From Megamerina dolium (Eukaryota; Arthropoda; Insecta; Diptera; Megamerinidae): a stretch of DNA of 64,000 nucleotides. The notes under the pieces are model-generated. The model saw only the letters and a list, made by a program, of their open reading frames with translations. It was not told the DNA's origin and ran no database searches. Made by a program: the position numbers and the translations under genes. Within the stretch, counting starts at the first letter, position 1; each line of letters opens with the position of its first letter. Location of the stretch: the NCBI GenBank assembly GCA_963854835.1, contig OY978525.1, positions 80,069,128 to 80,133,127 on the forward strand, read 5' to 3'. Shown here in pieces: positions 33,060 to 44,179 of this stretch.

Positions 33060-34558
33060 ATATAGGTATGAAACATTTATATATTTTAACGTTAATATTA
33101 CTATTTTTATTTATTTGAATTTATATTAAAATTATGTTATGGTAAGTGAAATCAACATCGCCCATAAATTCTTATAGATTTTATGCAAGTCAAGTATATG
33201 TATATTATAGTATAAATAATATTATATTATATAAATAATAATTTGTTTCCATGCCGGAACTTTAATATTTTTCCAGACAGGTATATATGAAGAAAATACT
33301 GACAAATTGTATTCTATATGATAGGTAAGATCTTAATTTAAAAATTGTCCAAAAAGTACAAGTCCAAAAGTCCAAAAATTGTACGGTGGTACAGCTGACT
33401 TCGGCTATACAACCAACGTGCTGAATGTCAGAAGTCAGGGTTATTGTGCACCCGTAGAATATTGTACACTATGTTACAAGGTTCTAAATACACAAGGTGT
33501 TTTTCATAGGTGCATGATACAATCATAAAACAAATCAAAACAACACAAGTATCACGGCAATTATACAATATCGGCAATTATAAAATATATGTTTTTTTAT
33601 AGGTAGATAACGGCAGTCACGGGAGCGTTTAAAGTACATAAAATGTGGAACATTTGAAATCTTATGCCACGAATGATGTGCTCGATGTTGCTTTTCAAGG
33701 ACGTAATAGTTATTAGATAATCTTGTAAACCAGCAATTTCTGCGATAAATAGGCGGTCGCGAGGAAAGTATGGCATCTGGTAGGTATCGTTCTGCTGAAA
33801 TGAAATGTTCTTGTTTTTGAAGAAGTATGGTCAAATCATGACTCCAGCTAACACAATTTGATGGTAAAATAACATCTTACTGAACATTGATATTGGAAAT
33901 AAATGTCCAAAATTTGCAAACGTTTTTCGCGTATGAAGCTTTGAATGATGAAATTTCAAACAAAATTATGAGAAAAGACCGTTATGATTAGTTAAATTAA
34001 ATGTCGTAATGTTGGAATTACTGCCTACTGCAAAAAAGGTGTTAAGAAAGAAGCTGTTTTTTTTTATATAATCGTATATAACGAAGCTTTAAATTAACAA
34101 AATGAGATTGGAGTGCCATAATGTCAGAGTTACTCATTATTAGAAAAAAAGGTGTTTAAACCTAGTGTGCTAACCATGTAACCAAGACTATATTTCTTTA
34201 AAAAAATGCTTCTTTTTCATCAAGAAACACGATAATATACCCATCATGTTCAAATTTGTTCTTTAATACTCCTGATATTATCGAGCTTGGCACTTAAAGG
34301 CACATAACAATGGCTCAATTTCTTGGGAAAGAAAGATCTCATATCAAAGAACTCTGTATCGAAAATCCGTAAATGACCCTAATGAAGAATACGAACTTCA
34401 AACAGCAACAGCTGACGTAATTTGCGCCCCTTGTTAGACTACAATATTTTTCGTAGTATTCGACTGCAAGTGATTCTGGCAGTGGTTTAGGTTAGGTTAT
34501 CGTTTCTGCCCTATCTCTGAGAGGACTCACGTAGGTCAGAAAGGCCCATTATGATATC
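33060..34558. other. Unassigned intergenic sequence
   Basis: AT-rich. No open frame with recognisable motifs. A short GGTTAGGTTA-type stretch near 34490 resembles dispersed dipteran repeats but is too short to assign. Confidence 0.45.
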
Positions 34559-34780
34559 AACGAGCTTCTATTCTAATACTGTTGTGTTTGTTAAATTTGG
34601 ACAGCATTAGAAGAGATCTACTTATCTTAGCTGGTTCCGAACGGCAGAACCTTTGTGACATCACTTTAACTTAGTTTTGTCACAGAGCTCTTTTAAGAAG
34701 CATTTTTGGCAAATTGTTACTACCGGAAAAATTGCCAATTCTTGCCGACAGATGGGTACCGTTCGATAGAAAAATCATAT
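34559..34780 (-). mobile_element. SINE copy 5, truncated at both ends
   Basis: Shares GAACCTTTGTGACATCACTTT, TTTTGTCACAGAGCTCTTTTA and GGGTACCGTTCGATAGAAAAA-type segments with the other SINEs. The tRNA-like head is missing and the right side abuts an (AT)n array; the tail is also absent. Confidence 0.75.
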
Positions 34781-34787
34781 TAAAAAA

Positions 34788-34790
<3 letters not shown>

Positions 34791-34883
<93 letters not shown>
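34791..34883. repeat. (AT)n microsatellite
   Basis: About 46 AT units without interruption. Its last TA (34882-34883) is the left target site of the Tc3-like transposon. Confidence 0.95.
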
Positions 34884-34886
<3 letters not shown>

Positions 34887-36356
34887 TCCGTGCCATAACT
34901 ATAGCCGCATTACATTTTTGATGATATTTTAAATTTTAGATATTTTTATTTGAAACTTTTTGCGGTTTATTAAAGTGCTGTAACGGCACTTTTAATTCTC
35001 CAAGTTAGAGCCATCAACTTTAAAAATTGACGAAGTAAGTCCCATCAACTTATTTTTTTTAGAGTGCCATAACTATAGCCGCATTTCAACTCAAATCAAT
35101 TAAATTGAGTGCAAATCAATGTTTTGCTGTCAAATTCAAAACTCATTTTGTTAATTTAATTTGTTTACTCATTTTAAAACAAAATGCCACGTGGTAAATA
35201 TCTTACTGATATCGAAAAAGGCAAAATTTTAGCCTTTTTAGAAAAAAATCTAAGTTATCGGGAAATTGGAAGAAAAATTTGTCGATCGGATAAAGTAATC
35301 CGAAATTTTATGAAAAATCAAAGTGGATACGGGAAGCAGAAGACCGGAGGACCAAAATTTAAGCTTTTGGAAAGAGACAAACGCCGTATTATTAATACTT
35401 CCAGCAACTCAATGAAAAGCCTTTCTCAGCTTGCTAATGAGTGCAGCGTTAAAGTTTCCAAAAATACAATTCGTAGAGTCCTCCAAGGGTCTAAAACCAT
35501 TGTTAGACAAAAGCTGATGACTGTTCCAAAATTATTACCTCGTCACAAGGTCGGCCGTTTGGAATTTGCAAAGAAAAATATGCAGACAAACTGGAAAAAG
35601 GTAATTTGCAAAATTGATGATTTTCATGATTTTAAATTTTTTCTTTATTTTTTCTTTATCTTTATTTTATCTTTATTTTAACTTTTGTTTCTTTTTCAGG
35701 TGATTTTTTCTGATGAGAAAAAGTTTAACCTTGACGGTCCAGACGGTTTCAATAGCTACTGGCGAGACCTAAGAAAGGAACCCCGATATTTCTCAAAACG
35801 AAATTTCGGAGGCGGTTCCTTAATGGTCTGGGGCGCATTCTGCAGCGACGGTATGCTTGATTTGGCGTTTCCGAGTTGTCGAATGAACTCCTCGGAGTAT
35901 GTTGGAGTTTTAGAAGACAAATTGGTACCATTTGTAGAGAGTAGTAACGACAGTGAGTTGATTTTTCAGCAGGACAACGCTGCAATTCACAAAAGTCGCT
36001 ATACTCAAGAGTGGCTTCAGTCGAAAAATATCAAAACTATGGAGTGGCCAGCGTGCTCTCCGGATCAGAACCCAATCGAAAATATTTGGGGCATATTAGC
36101 TCGTCGGGTTTTTGCTGAAAATCGGCAGTATCAATGCGTATTTGATCTCAAAGAAGTGGTTATCGAAGAATGGAGAGCAATCAGTCAAGAAATGCGAACG
36201 AAGTTGGTAGACAGTATGCCAGACCGGATTTTTGAACTTATTCAGAATCAGGGTGGTCCTACCCATTATTAATTTATTTTGTTTTATTTTATTTAAGTTT
36301 CTTATAGTGAATTTTGTTAATTTATTTTAAGTGCGGCTATAGTTATGGCACACCAG
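34884..36356 (+). mobile_element. Tc3-like DNA transposon, apparently intact
   Basis: 1473 bp between TA dinucleotides (34882-34883 and 36357-36358). The terminal inverted repeats share TGCCATAACTATAGCCGCA (19 bp) close to each end. A second copy of that motif lies inside the left end (about 35064-35082) in the same orientation as the left terminus. A single spliced transposase gene fills the middle. No stop or frameshift is visible, so the element could be functional. Confidence 0.9.
35184..36272 (+). CDS. Tc3-like transposase with one intron (exons 35184-35600, 35700-36272)
   Basis: The transposase cuts and pastes the element at TA sites. Exon 1 (139 codons, MPRGKYLTDIEKGKI) holds the paired helix-turn-helix DNA-binding region. 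A 99-bp intron (35601-35699) has GTAATT and a T-rich tract ending in CAG; splicing joins NWKK to VIFSDEKKF at phase 0. Exon 2 (190 codons) carries the catalytic triad: the first Asp in FSDEKKFNLDG, the second in FQQDNAAIHKS, and Glu in SPDQNPIENIWG, with exactly 34 residues between the last two (DD34E). Total 329 residues, normal for Tc1-type enzymes. GGGSLMVWGAF and the C-terminal NQGGPTHY are family features. Similarity in style to C. elegans Tc3 is strong; Tc3 itself also has an intron. Confidence 0.92.
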
Positions 36357-36399
36357 TATTTCAAAAAATTAAAAAAAAAAAGAGTTTCAGACAAGATGA

Positions 36400-36700
36400 T
36401 TCGAAATAATACGAGCTGCTGATCTACGACATAATGGCACTATCTTCAACAAAAGTGTCATGCTGTTGGCGTATGCCGACGATATTGACATAATTGGCAT
36501 GAACACGCGAGCAGTCAGTGCAGCATTCTCAGAGTTAGAAAGAGAGTCGCGTCGAATGGGTCTTACGGTGAACGAGGGGAAGACGAAGTACCCAGTGTCT
36601 ACAAAAAAAGAGTCCCGGCGTCTTGGACAACACGTCACTGTTGATAATTACACTTACGAAGTGGTGAAGGACTTTGTCTATCTTGGAATCAGCTGTATGT
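36400..36700 (+). pseudogene. LINE RT fragment (same family as 63163-64000)
   Basis: 36460-36702 reads LLAYADDIDIIGMNTRAVSA, then LERESRRMGLTVNEGKTKY, GQHVTVDNYTYEVVKDFVYL. This is the catalytic YADD and downstream thumb of a non-LTR RT. Similarity to the window-end element covers the bases before it as well (ATGGCACTATCTTCAA). It is truncated at both ends. Confidence 0.8.
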
Positions 36701-37020
36701 AGATGTACGTATGCTCTACGTACAGCAACATTTGAGGCATCCGTAGTAATTGATAATTTTGCCTTACTGTTAAAATGATCAAGCAATAATTCCCTAGCAA
36801 AATTCCTTTTTACTGAGTCAAACAATTGTATGGTTTGATCTGTCCATTCTGTTTTATTTTATAATTTTTAGTGGCTTTTGTAGACATTGTATGCAACGGG
36901 CTGAGTAATTGAGCTAATTTTGGTATATATCTATGATAGTAATTTACCATTCCTATAAATTGTTAAATCTGTTTGATGTCCTTGGTCTTCCGAAATCTTT
37001 AATCGCTTTTACTAATTTGA
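36701..37020 (-). pseudogene. Ty3/gypsy RT thumb and RNase H fragment
   Basis: Minus strand reads, from the right, a FGRPRTS block and a MVNYY-like connection block in damaged form, then FDSVKRNFARELLLDHF and LSITTDASNVAV, the start of the RNase H domain (first Asp in TTDAS). Several frame breaks. It is separate from the two gypsy elements at the left of the window. Confidence 0.7.
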
Positions 37021-37254
37021 ATATATGTACACTAACATACAAAAAAATAATCATTGATACATAAAACAAAATAATATATCTAGTATAAAATAATAACCAA
37101 ATAAAAAACAACCAAATCAACTCGATCTATACTGATATATGAGTTTTCAGTAGAACAATAACGAGTAAATAATTATTGATATAAAACAATTATATATAAT
37201 AACACTACAGTCTTAATCCAATATCTAATTTCTATCCAATATTTAATACATATG
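37021..37254. other. AT-rich spacer
   Basis: No recognisable feature. Confidence 0.4.
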
Positions 37255-37870
37255 GATTTAACTCAAGATGAAATAGTAGAAACCAAAAGAACCTTATCCA
37301 GTTGAACCAAAAACGCTTCTTTGAAGACAACTATATCGCTGTGGAACAAAGAAAACCATTCTATCCAAAAGTTCATTAGTCGCCCTTAATCCATTTATTG
37401 ATTCTAAAAGAATTTTAAAAATCAACGGCCGATTCGTAAAATCCCCTTCATTGATATATGATGTACGTTATAATCCCGTATAACTCAAGATTTTCGATGT
37501 TATCAACACAATTTACCCACAAAAAAAAAAAATTCTGAACACCAAAATTAAAAAACTTAATAAGAATGGTGATTAATAGTTGCAAGAAAAAATAGACAAA
37601 AACTCAAATTAAGGCAACGCTTCCGGCTGAACGCACATCTTTATCCAGGCCCTTCACCGACACTGGCGTAGATTTTGCAGGATCAATCGAGATCAAAACC
37701 TACACCGGCCGTGCATATATAATAAAATCACTAAAGGATCTGTCTGCTTTGCAACAAAAGCACCACCGTCAGAGGCAGAGGCCGTCAACAGAAGTTGACT
37801 TGCCAACTCTCTTAATATGTTTAAACAATTTAAAAGATGTATGCAGTCAGTGCACGTCACGTACTCTGAC
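37255..37870 (+). pseudogene. BEL/Pao pol fragment, RNase H end and integrase start
   Basis: Plus strand shows LTQDEIVETKRTL (37258-37296), then LNPFIDSKRILKINGRFVKS (37387-37450) and LPAERTSLSRPFTDTGVDFAG followed by YTGRAYIIK (37620-37735). These three blocks are the characteristic run-up to, and start of, a BEL/Pao integrase core; the TGVDFAG Asp is the first catalytic residue. The second Asp and Glu regions are not found. Frameshifts throughout. Confidence 0.8.
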
Positions 37871-38059
37871 GTAAATATTCCCCCTTACAGGAATACTGCA
37901 AAGAACACGAAAGATACACCCCAGAGAGAAATAGAGAGAAATAGAGTTAGAGAGAGAAGCTGTACAGTGATAGCAATATTATATTAACTTAAAACTTATA
38001 CAATTTATTTAGCTTAAACCATATCCTAAACACGGCACGGAGTGCATATCACTTTTGAG

Positions 38060-39520
38060 ATGTCAATCGAGTTTGCAGAAATTTGTGCTGGAAACAGAGA
38101 TATCCAATGATATTCAACAAAAAATGAAATGTTGAACTTGTAATAATGTTGATTGTTGAAAGTTGATTGATATAGATGTTGATTGTTGAATGTGTCTCCT
38201 CATAATAGCGCAATATTTATGATCAACTCTACACTTGGAGTAGTGATCTGCGAGTTCTTTCTGTAGATATTTCCAAAGTATACAATTTATAATAACATAT
38301 ACACTTTATAAAGTACTGTTTCCTCCGTCATCGACAGAAGGATTTGTTAAGGATATAAAATAATAACTTCTGACAGTAGACCAGATGTATGGGAATGATA
38401 TGTGTATCTTAATTCGCAGTTACAAGAAAGTGATCAAAGAGAGAGAGGGATGCGTATGGCGGTCAGTATCGTTTAATCTGACAAATCATTTGACTGAATT
38501 TTGTGAAGGCAGTATTAGACGACATCAAATTCATTGACATTCCAATATAAAATTTCCTTTCGTTTCCTGAACGAGATTTCTGTATGCAGTGATGATCAGC
38601 ACACACTATGTAACGTGAGATGTCTTCTTGATGTATGTGATTTGTGATATCGATCCTTTAAAGCTGGAAGGAGAATTGTGTAGCGGCGAACATTCCGATT
38701 AGCTCTCGGTTCATGCGGTAAACTGTGAAGCAGAGAATGATGTTGCTTCCCACAAAGACGATATGACAACGCACTGTAGCCCTCTGCAAGAATATGCGAT
38801 GTTGCCAAACACTTTATGGAAATCCTGTACTGACGCACAAAGAGTATTCTATGGATTATCTCCTTTACAAAACGTGCAGCATATCTTCGTGACAGTAGTG
38901 TTCAACGAACTCTCATTCTCAGTTGTTGTGAAGAAGTTATGGGAGACTGTAGCGTGATTTCGGGTATTAATTAGTGTCGGGTGCATATCGCATGGAGTAC
39001 GAGGAGACGAACGTGGGAGTTTGTTAAATCTGATTTTATTATGGAATGATTAATCCGTTCGTAGAGATGTTGAATTCACTGGATTTAAAGTTGTCGTGAT
39101 GAACGCTGCATCCAAAGCTATATTGCATTTATCCTTTGCAACAGCCGAGTGCTGAGTAAATTTTCGTGCTGTGAAGCAGGGGATTATCCCTTTGTCTGAA
39201 GGACGAGCACATGATTATAGTTGTAGAAATTTGCCAAGCAATTTGTGCATAATTTGTATTTTCTGATGTCATTGAAACGCTCATGCACCGATAGTTTCAC
39301 GAATTCGAGACAATTACGGAGAGGGTTTGTATTTCGATACAATGGACAACCGCGGGTAGCTACCATTCCTTCATAAGTGTTTATGCTCCGTGAGTCTACC
39401 GAAACACGACTTGAATGATTAGAAGTGGTAAATCGGCTGGGTTGGAAATTTTGTCGTTGGCTGGATTGCCTAATTCCACTTCGAATATCTGCGACTGACT
39501 ACAAAGTCTGATACCGATCT
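38060..39520 (-). pseudogene. BEL/Pao gag and protease-start remnant (copy i)
   Basis: Minus strand 39366-39184 reads CPLYRNTNPLRNCLEFVKLS and RFNDIRKYKLCTNCLA, a BEL gag zinc-knuckle region; 38838-38596 reads CLATSHILAEGYSALSYRLC followed by GKQHHSLLHSLP, the next knuckle. Further along (38590-38390) is the start of the protease region (ILTAIRI-type block), followed directly by a non-coding segment rich in CAATCAACAT on this strand. RT and integrase are absent. The same structure recurs in copies at 58330-59110 and 59729-61745. Confidence 0.7.
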
Positions 39521-39579
39521 ATAAGATTTCACATTTATTTTTTTCCGATTGCTCCCAAAGGCACTGTAAGGTGTACTTA

Positions 39580-39812
39580 GAGTATGTCAAGAATGAGTTT
39601 ACACATTGAAAAAAAATTCAAATTTTCAACTTTCTTAGCCAAAAACATTAACTTTTATTTCCATATACACATTTTTTTATTAGTTACAGATATTTACAGT
39701 ATTTATAAAAGATTCATGAAAAACATTGCAAGTTCACCGTAAAAGAAAAGAAAAATACAACAAAAAGAAATTTTACTCAATTTTACAAGTGTCAAGAAAC
39801 TCTTTTCACAAA
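39580..39812 (+). repeat. Left terminal inverted repeat of S-like element
   Basis: Reverse complement of 40876-41109 with few mismatches. The inner end is TCTTTTCACAAA. Confidence 0.9.
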
Positions 39813-39987
39813 TATTTTTTTAATTCCTTTATGCAACACTTCAACGACTAACGGTACATTTACAGTTATCTATTTGCGTAAACGCGTTGCAGTGACCCGT
39901 TCCTATGATTTTGTTTGTTAGTTTGTGATTAATTTTTCCACTTTTTCCACATTTCCACATCATCTGTTTAAATATTGTGTTTTTAAA

Positions 39988-40817
39988 ATGCCAGGCAAAA
40001 GGTTATCGGCTGAAGTGGTTCAGCTTATATACTACAATCGCCAATTGGGAGAAAATGTGGAGAAGTTATCAGAAATGTTCTCTGTAACACGTAAAACAAT
40101 TTATAATGTTTAAAATCGAGCTGAAAATGAGGGTAGATTGGAGTCAAAGTGTGGAGGTGGCCCTAAGCTTAAAATTACTGGACAGAGCGCTTAATGAAGA
40201 GGGAACTGCACAAAAATCCACAAATTTCGATCAGAACGTTTGCGGAGAAACTCAAGGAAGAGTGTGGTAAAGTGGTTTCCCATGAAACTGTACGTCAGGC
40301 GATACTGAGAAACAAATACTCATCAAGAGTTGCTCGTAAGAAGCCGCTGCTATCAGCACAAAATATTGAAAGACGTTTCTCCTTCGCGCTTTGGGGATGT
40401 ATCTCAAGCAGAGGAGTAGGAGAATTGGCTTTTGTAGAGTCAACCATGGACGCACAACATTATTTAGGCATTTTGAAGTCATTTAATCAGTAGTGCGAAA
40501 AAATGTGGGTTCATCAGAGAGGGCAAACCGCATTTCAAGATAATGACACAAAGTATAGGCGAGTAGGGTGCGACTGTGGCTTCTTTATAACTGCGGTAAA
40601 GTTATGGATACACCAGCCCAAAGTCCAGACCTTAACCCTATTGAAAATCTGTGGGTCTACTAAAAGGCAACCTAAAAACCGTACAGCACTTAAAACTGCT
40701 ATATTGGAAGAGTGGCAAAATATACCGAGCAATTATGGCCTAAAAAAGTTGGTTTATCTTATGAATAAACGGCTACAATCCGTGATAGATGCTAAAGGTG
40801 GCCATACTAAATACTAA
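39988..40817 (+). pseudogene. S-like transposase, first catalytic Asp deleted
   Basis: Starts MPGKRLSAEVVQLIYYNRQL with a helix-turn-helix (SVTRKTIYNV), stop at 40113. From 40194 it resumes: KNPQISIRTFAEKLKEECGK, VSHETVRQAI, then RRFSFA joins directly to LWGCISSRGVGELAFVE. The segment between, which should hold the first catalytic Asp, is missing. The second Asp is in FQDNDTKYRR and the Glu block SPDLNPIENLW is present but in a shifted frame near 40610-40655. The C-terminus MNKRLQSVIDAKGGHTKY is well kept and typical of S/Paris-type elements. Confidence 0.85.
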
Positions 40818-40875
40818 ATATTTTACTTGATCAAATTTTAACTAATAAATAAAAAAAAAAAAAAACTTTGTATCG

Positions 40876-41109
40876 TTTGTGAAAAGAGTTTCTTGACACT
40901 TATAAAACTGAGTAAAATTTCTTTTTGTTGTATTTTTCTTTTCTTTTGCGTAGAACTTGCAATTTTTTTCATGAATCTTTTATAAATACTGTAAATATCT
41001 GTAACTAATAAAAAAAATGTGTATATGGAAATAAAAGTTAATGTTTTTGGCTAAAAAAGTTGAAAATTTGAATTTTTTTTCAATGTGTAAACTCATTCTT
41101 GACATACTG
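40876..41109 (-). repeat. Right terminal inverted repeat of S-like element
   Basis: Matches 39580-39812 in reverse complement. Ends CATACTG before the TA target copy. Confidence 0.9.
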
Positions 41110-41289
41110 TATATGTATGTTTGTACATAGTTCAGTATCTTGAAGGAGGGAAACAAACAATGTGTGCCAAATGTACATATAGTTATGTTTTATATTCTAT
41201 ATAAATATGCAAGTACATTTGCTTTCATATTGATAGGGCGAATGTTGTTTTATATATACTTGGTTGGTTGGTTAAAGTGGTTATTCATT

Positions 41290-43050
41290 CCATGAATCCA
41301 ACTAGCACTTTCGCGCCATTTTGTTGTCACATCCTTGGCCACAGCCGGTGGCCCATGATCTGAGTTCGTCCAAAACTTTTTGCATAATCCCGCTGATTGT
41401 ACTAGGGCACAGACATGATACCAGCAACACCACATCGTCAGCGTACGCCACCGCTTTGATACCCTCTCTATTGAATTTAATAAGGATGTTGTTTATTACG
41501 CATAGCCAAAAAAGGGAGGAAATCACTCCACCTTGTGGAGTTCCTCTGTTGACTAGCTTTGTTATTTTTATGATTCCCATGTTAGCATTTATGACCCTTG
41601 TTTTTAGCATAGAAATGACCCAGCCTATAATACCGGTGTTCAATCCTACTTCTACCAATGCCCGTTGGATAACTTCCGTGCGAACATTGTTGAATACACC
41701 CTCTATGTCCAGAAAGGTAGCCATGGTTTATTGTTTATTGGCCAAAGATCCCTCGATTGTCTGCACCATCCCGGAAAATGAGTGTTTAAGAAGAGTTCTA
41801 AGGATTCCTCAGCCGTTTCGGTCCAAGTTCCTTCTGACTTCCTGATTCAGGAAGCACTCGAGTGATCCTTAGATAGGATCCGGCAAAACCTTGCTGAATC
41901 TTTAGTAGATTCGATAGGCGAACTAAATTCTCTCCATCTTTTTGGCGCTCCTACTAGCTTTTTTGTACAGTGTCCGACTTTCTTTGTACAATTATCAAAT
42001 TCAGTGGAATAGCTGAGATTGTAGTTTGTTCTTGCTTTCTTCCTAAGTTCCGAGAGTTCGGAACTCCACCAAAGAGGGAACGTTTTCTTACTATATTTTA
42101 ATGGGCATGACATTTCAAAGGCCTTACAGAACGTTTTTCCAATGTTTCAACCCTACTATCTAGTAAGTCAGTGGATGTCATTACGGCGTGGTAAGAGTGG
42201 ATCCAACATAAGATCCAGATCTTATAGTATCCAGCTATGATCCGAGAAGGAGGTTTCACCAGAAACTCTCCAATTCTCAACCCTAACCACATCGTTATCG
42301 GATATTAAAGTGACATCAAGCACCTCCGCCCAATCATTATATTGCTACTCCACCAGGAAAACGGCAAGGTTATCCGTTGCAGCCCAGGAGTGCTGCAAGT
42401 TGAATTAGACAATCTTGATGACCATGGTTTATTGGTCGGCAGTGTCGGCGGCGTCGTCAAGCTGTACTCCTTCCAACAGCTTTCCGGCGTTCTCGATGTT
42501 ATCGTCCTGCTCCTCTTCTGGGTTTGCAGAACGGAAGATCTTTAGTTTTGCATGCCTCATACCAAACCAAAGTTTATTATCCGCCTTTTTCAGCGGTTCC
42601 AGAGTCTGTTCTGTGATAACAAAGAATAACCACACATTATCCTTTTGGGGAACCTCTGCTTTAATGACTGACCAGTCTCTCATCTAAATAGTGCGGTTAT
42701 GCGCATGCAGGTATGTTACCAAGTGACTAATGTCGAACTCCATGTTTGAGATCCAAATGCGCGCTCTCGGCCTGCAAAGTATTTTGCTGGCAGGAAGTAT
42801 CTTGAGCCTCAAGCCTTCCCAGGCATCTTGGATTGTAGCCACCGTACCGTTTAGGAATTTCAGGTAGTTTTCATCATCGCATTTTATGACCCTGTTACCG
42901 CGGACGACCTCTACTGAGCCGAAAAGTTATGGATCACCCTCCGGGTGCGCCATTATGTGGTCCAGGACAGTACGTGACAGCCGTGCCCCGATTTTATCCC
43001 ACGGGATTACGGGAAAATAACCAGTCAACCATGGCAGTGTCTCATACCAT
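41290..43050 (-). mobile_element. Second LOA/R1-type LINE, degenerate and 3'-truncated
   Basis: Minus strand order: ORF1 (about 42960-42429), endonuclease end (about 42340-42200), linker (42113-41847) and RT (41724-41302). ORF1 reads EVVRGNRVIKCDDENYLKFL, NGTVATIQDAWEGLRLKILP, then MRDWSVIKAEVPQKDNV, the RNA-binding style of R1/LOA ORF1. The endonuclease ends with LDVTLISDN and SFSDHSWIL. Large parts of endonuclease and RT are deleted, and RNase H is absent. Confidence 0.75.
41302..41724 (-). pseudogene. RT palm of second LOA/R1-type LINE
   Basis: An open frame with MATFLDIEGVFNNVRTEVIQ (FLDIEGAF block), RGTPQGGVISSLFWLCVINN and VAYADDVVLLVSCL (YADD). It differs clearly from LOA copies A-D (FIDIEGAFDKI; GYADDIAV), so it is another family. 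Intact over this stretch but no RT fingers upstream in frame. Confidence 0.82.
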
Positions 43051-43404
43051 GGCAAGGCCACCGTTTAAACATGAATCAGCCTGGTATCAGGAGGGCTCCG
43101 TACGAAGAGAGCCTACCTTGTCCCCTAGCTGCCAAACTCACCCAATGGGCACGGGTCACATAACACTCTGGGTTAGGAGAGATTTGTTTTTGGTTTTCTT
43201 AGTCTTATTAAAAGGGCTTAATCCCTCCGCCTGCCTATCTGTTCCAGCCGGCTACTAAGCGAAAGATATGGCCTCTTTAAATCAGATCAGTCACCAAGCA
43301 TGCAACTGTTACCAGCCGTCACAACGTGGAGGTGCTAGGTCAGACTTCAGAAACTCAATTATGGCATTTACCCAAGTACATGTTGTTCCCCTTGAGTGAC
43401 TTGG
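43051..43404. other. Probable leader of the second LOA/R1-type LINE
   Basis: Less AT-rich than the surroundings. It lies where the 5' UTR and ORF1 start of the minus-strand LINE would be, but I recognise no motif. Confidence 0.4.
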
Positions 43405-43460
43405 CTTTATACTTACTTACCTACTTACTTATTTATGCAGTCATTACAACCGAATCTAGC
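43405..43460 (-). mobile_element. LINE 3'-end fragment with TAAG-type tail
   Basis: TACTTACTTACCTACTTACT and ATTACAACCGAAT match the 3' end of the LINE family at 63163-64000 and at 4487. Only about 55 bases remain. Confidence 0.6.
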
Positions 43461-43618
43461 ATGCTCGATAGAACCTTATATGCGATGGACTGAAGATTTA
43501 TGCGACATCTCTACTCATCTCTATCTCCTTACACTCGCGTCTTTCTTATGATCTCATCATACGCCTAAAAACATGTTTCTTCATATTCCTCTATTCTCTG
43601 TACAGCAGCTTAACAGGA

Positions 43619-44108
43619 TGTAACACACAAGATTCACACTTAAACCCAAGCTCCCAAGAGTTACGTGTCCTTTCGGGAGTATAACACTGGTTAACTGAAA
43701 ACAAAACAGGGTTAATTACACTTTCGCTTTATTTTTTCACTTTATTCCTGGTACTTTTCACTTTAACAATTACTTATTCACTAATATTTGAGGGCCTCAT
43801 AAGGATCGCAGTATTTACACTTCAATATTCAAGTAGACTCACAACTAAAAGCGACTGACTTCAGTAAGCTGGCTGCTTATATACCATTTTTTTAATAGTA
43901 TGTACAAGTCGATCTACCCACGTACCAACATATAATATACAATCAACAATACACAATCGATTCGCACCACATGTATGTATGTATGTACCCATTGTATGAG
44001 AAAGAACATAAATATAAATATAAATAAATATCTATTTCACAATTTTCGCAAAATTTGTAGCGAGACAAAACATGTATATGTGCATATTTCATATTTTGGC
44101 TCGCAACA
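43619..44108 (-). mobile_element. Orphan LTR, minus orientation
   Basis: 490 bp with TGT...ACA ends (on the minus strand TGTTGCGAGCC ... GTGTTACA). In that orientation it has TATATAAGCAGCC (about 43873-43885), a downstream start-like AGTCAGTC, and AATAAAG signals (about 43720-43740), the normal order of an LTR. No flanking duplication matches, so it is either the end of a truncated element or a solo LTR whose flank was replaced by LOA copy C. Confidence 0.55.
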
Positions 44109-44179
44109 TCCCTAAATTCTATCAGGAAGAAAAAATTATTATTATTTCATAATAATAATAATAGCCTCCTCCGAAAACG

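Larger units (their letters stand above)
39580..41109 (+). mobile_element. S-like Tc1 element with 233-bp inverted repeats
   Basis: 1530 bp between TA dinucleotides (39578-39579 and 41110-41111). Left repeat 39580-39812 and right repeat 40876-41109 are near-identical reverse complements, starting (G/C)AGTATGTCAAGAATGAG. Tc1 elements with inverted repeats of about this length are known as S elements in Drosophila, and the transposase remnant agrees. The transposase gene is deleted and frameshifted, so the copy could move only with help. Confidence 0.9.

Noticed and set aside
34485..34560. GGTTAGGTTA-type stretch before SINE copy 5
   Set aside because: It recalls a dispersed dipteran repeat, but I cannot define ends or a second copy in this window.
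34680..34932. Open frames made of alternating Ile and Tyr across (AT)n arrays, also at 48255-48518
   Set aside because: Translation of a dinucleotide repeat, not genes.
42929..43258. 109-codon plus-strand frame
   Set aside because: Lies antisense to the leader and ORF1 start of a minus-strand LINE and shows no known motif.
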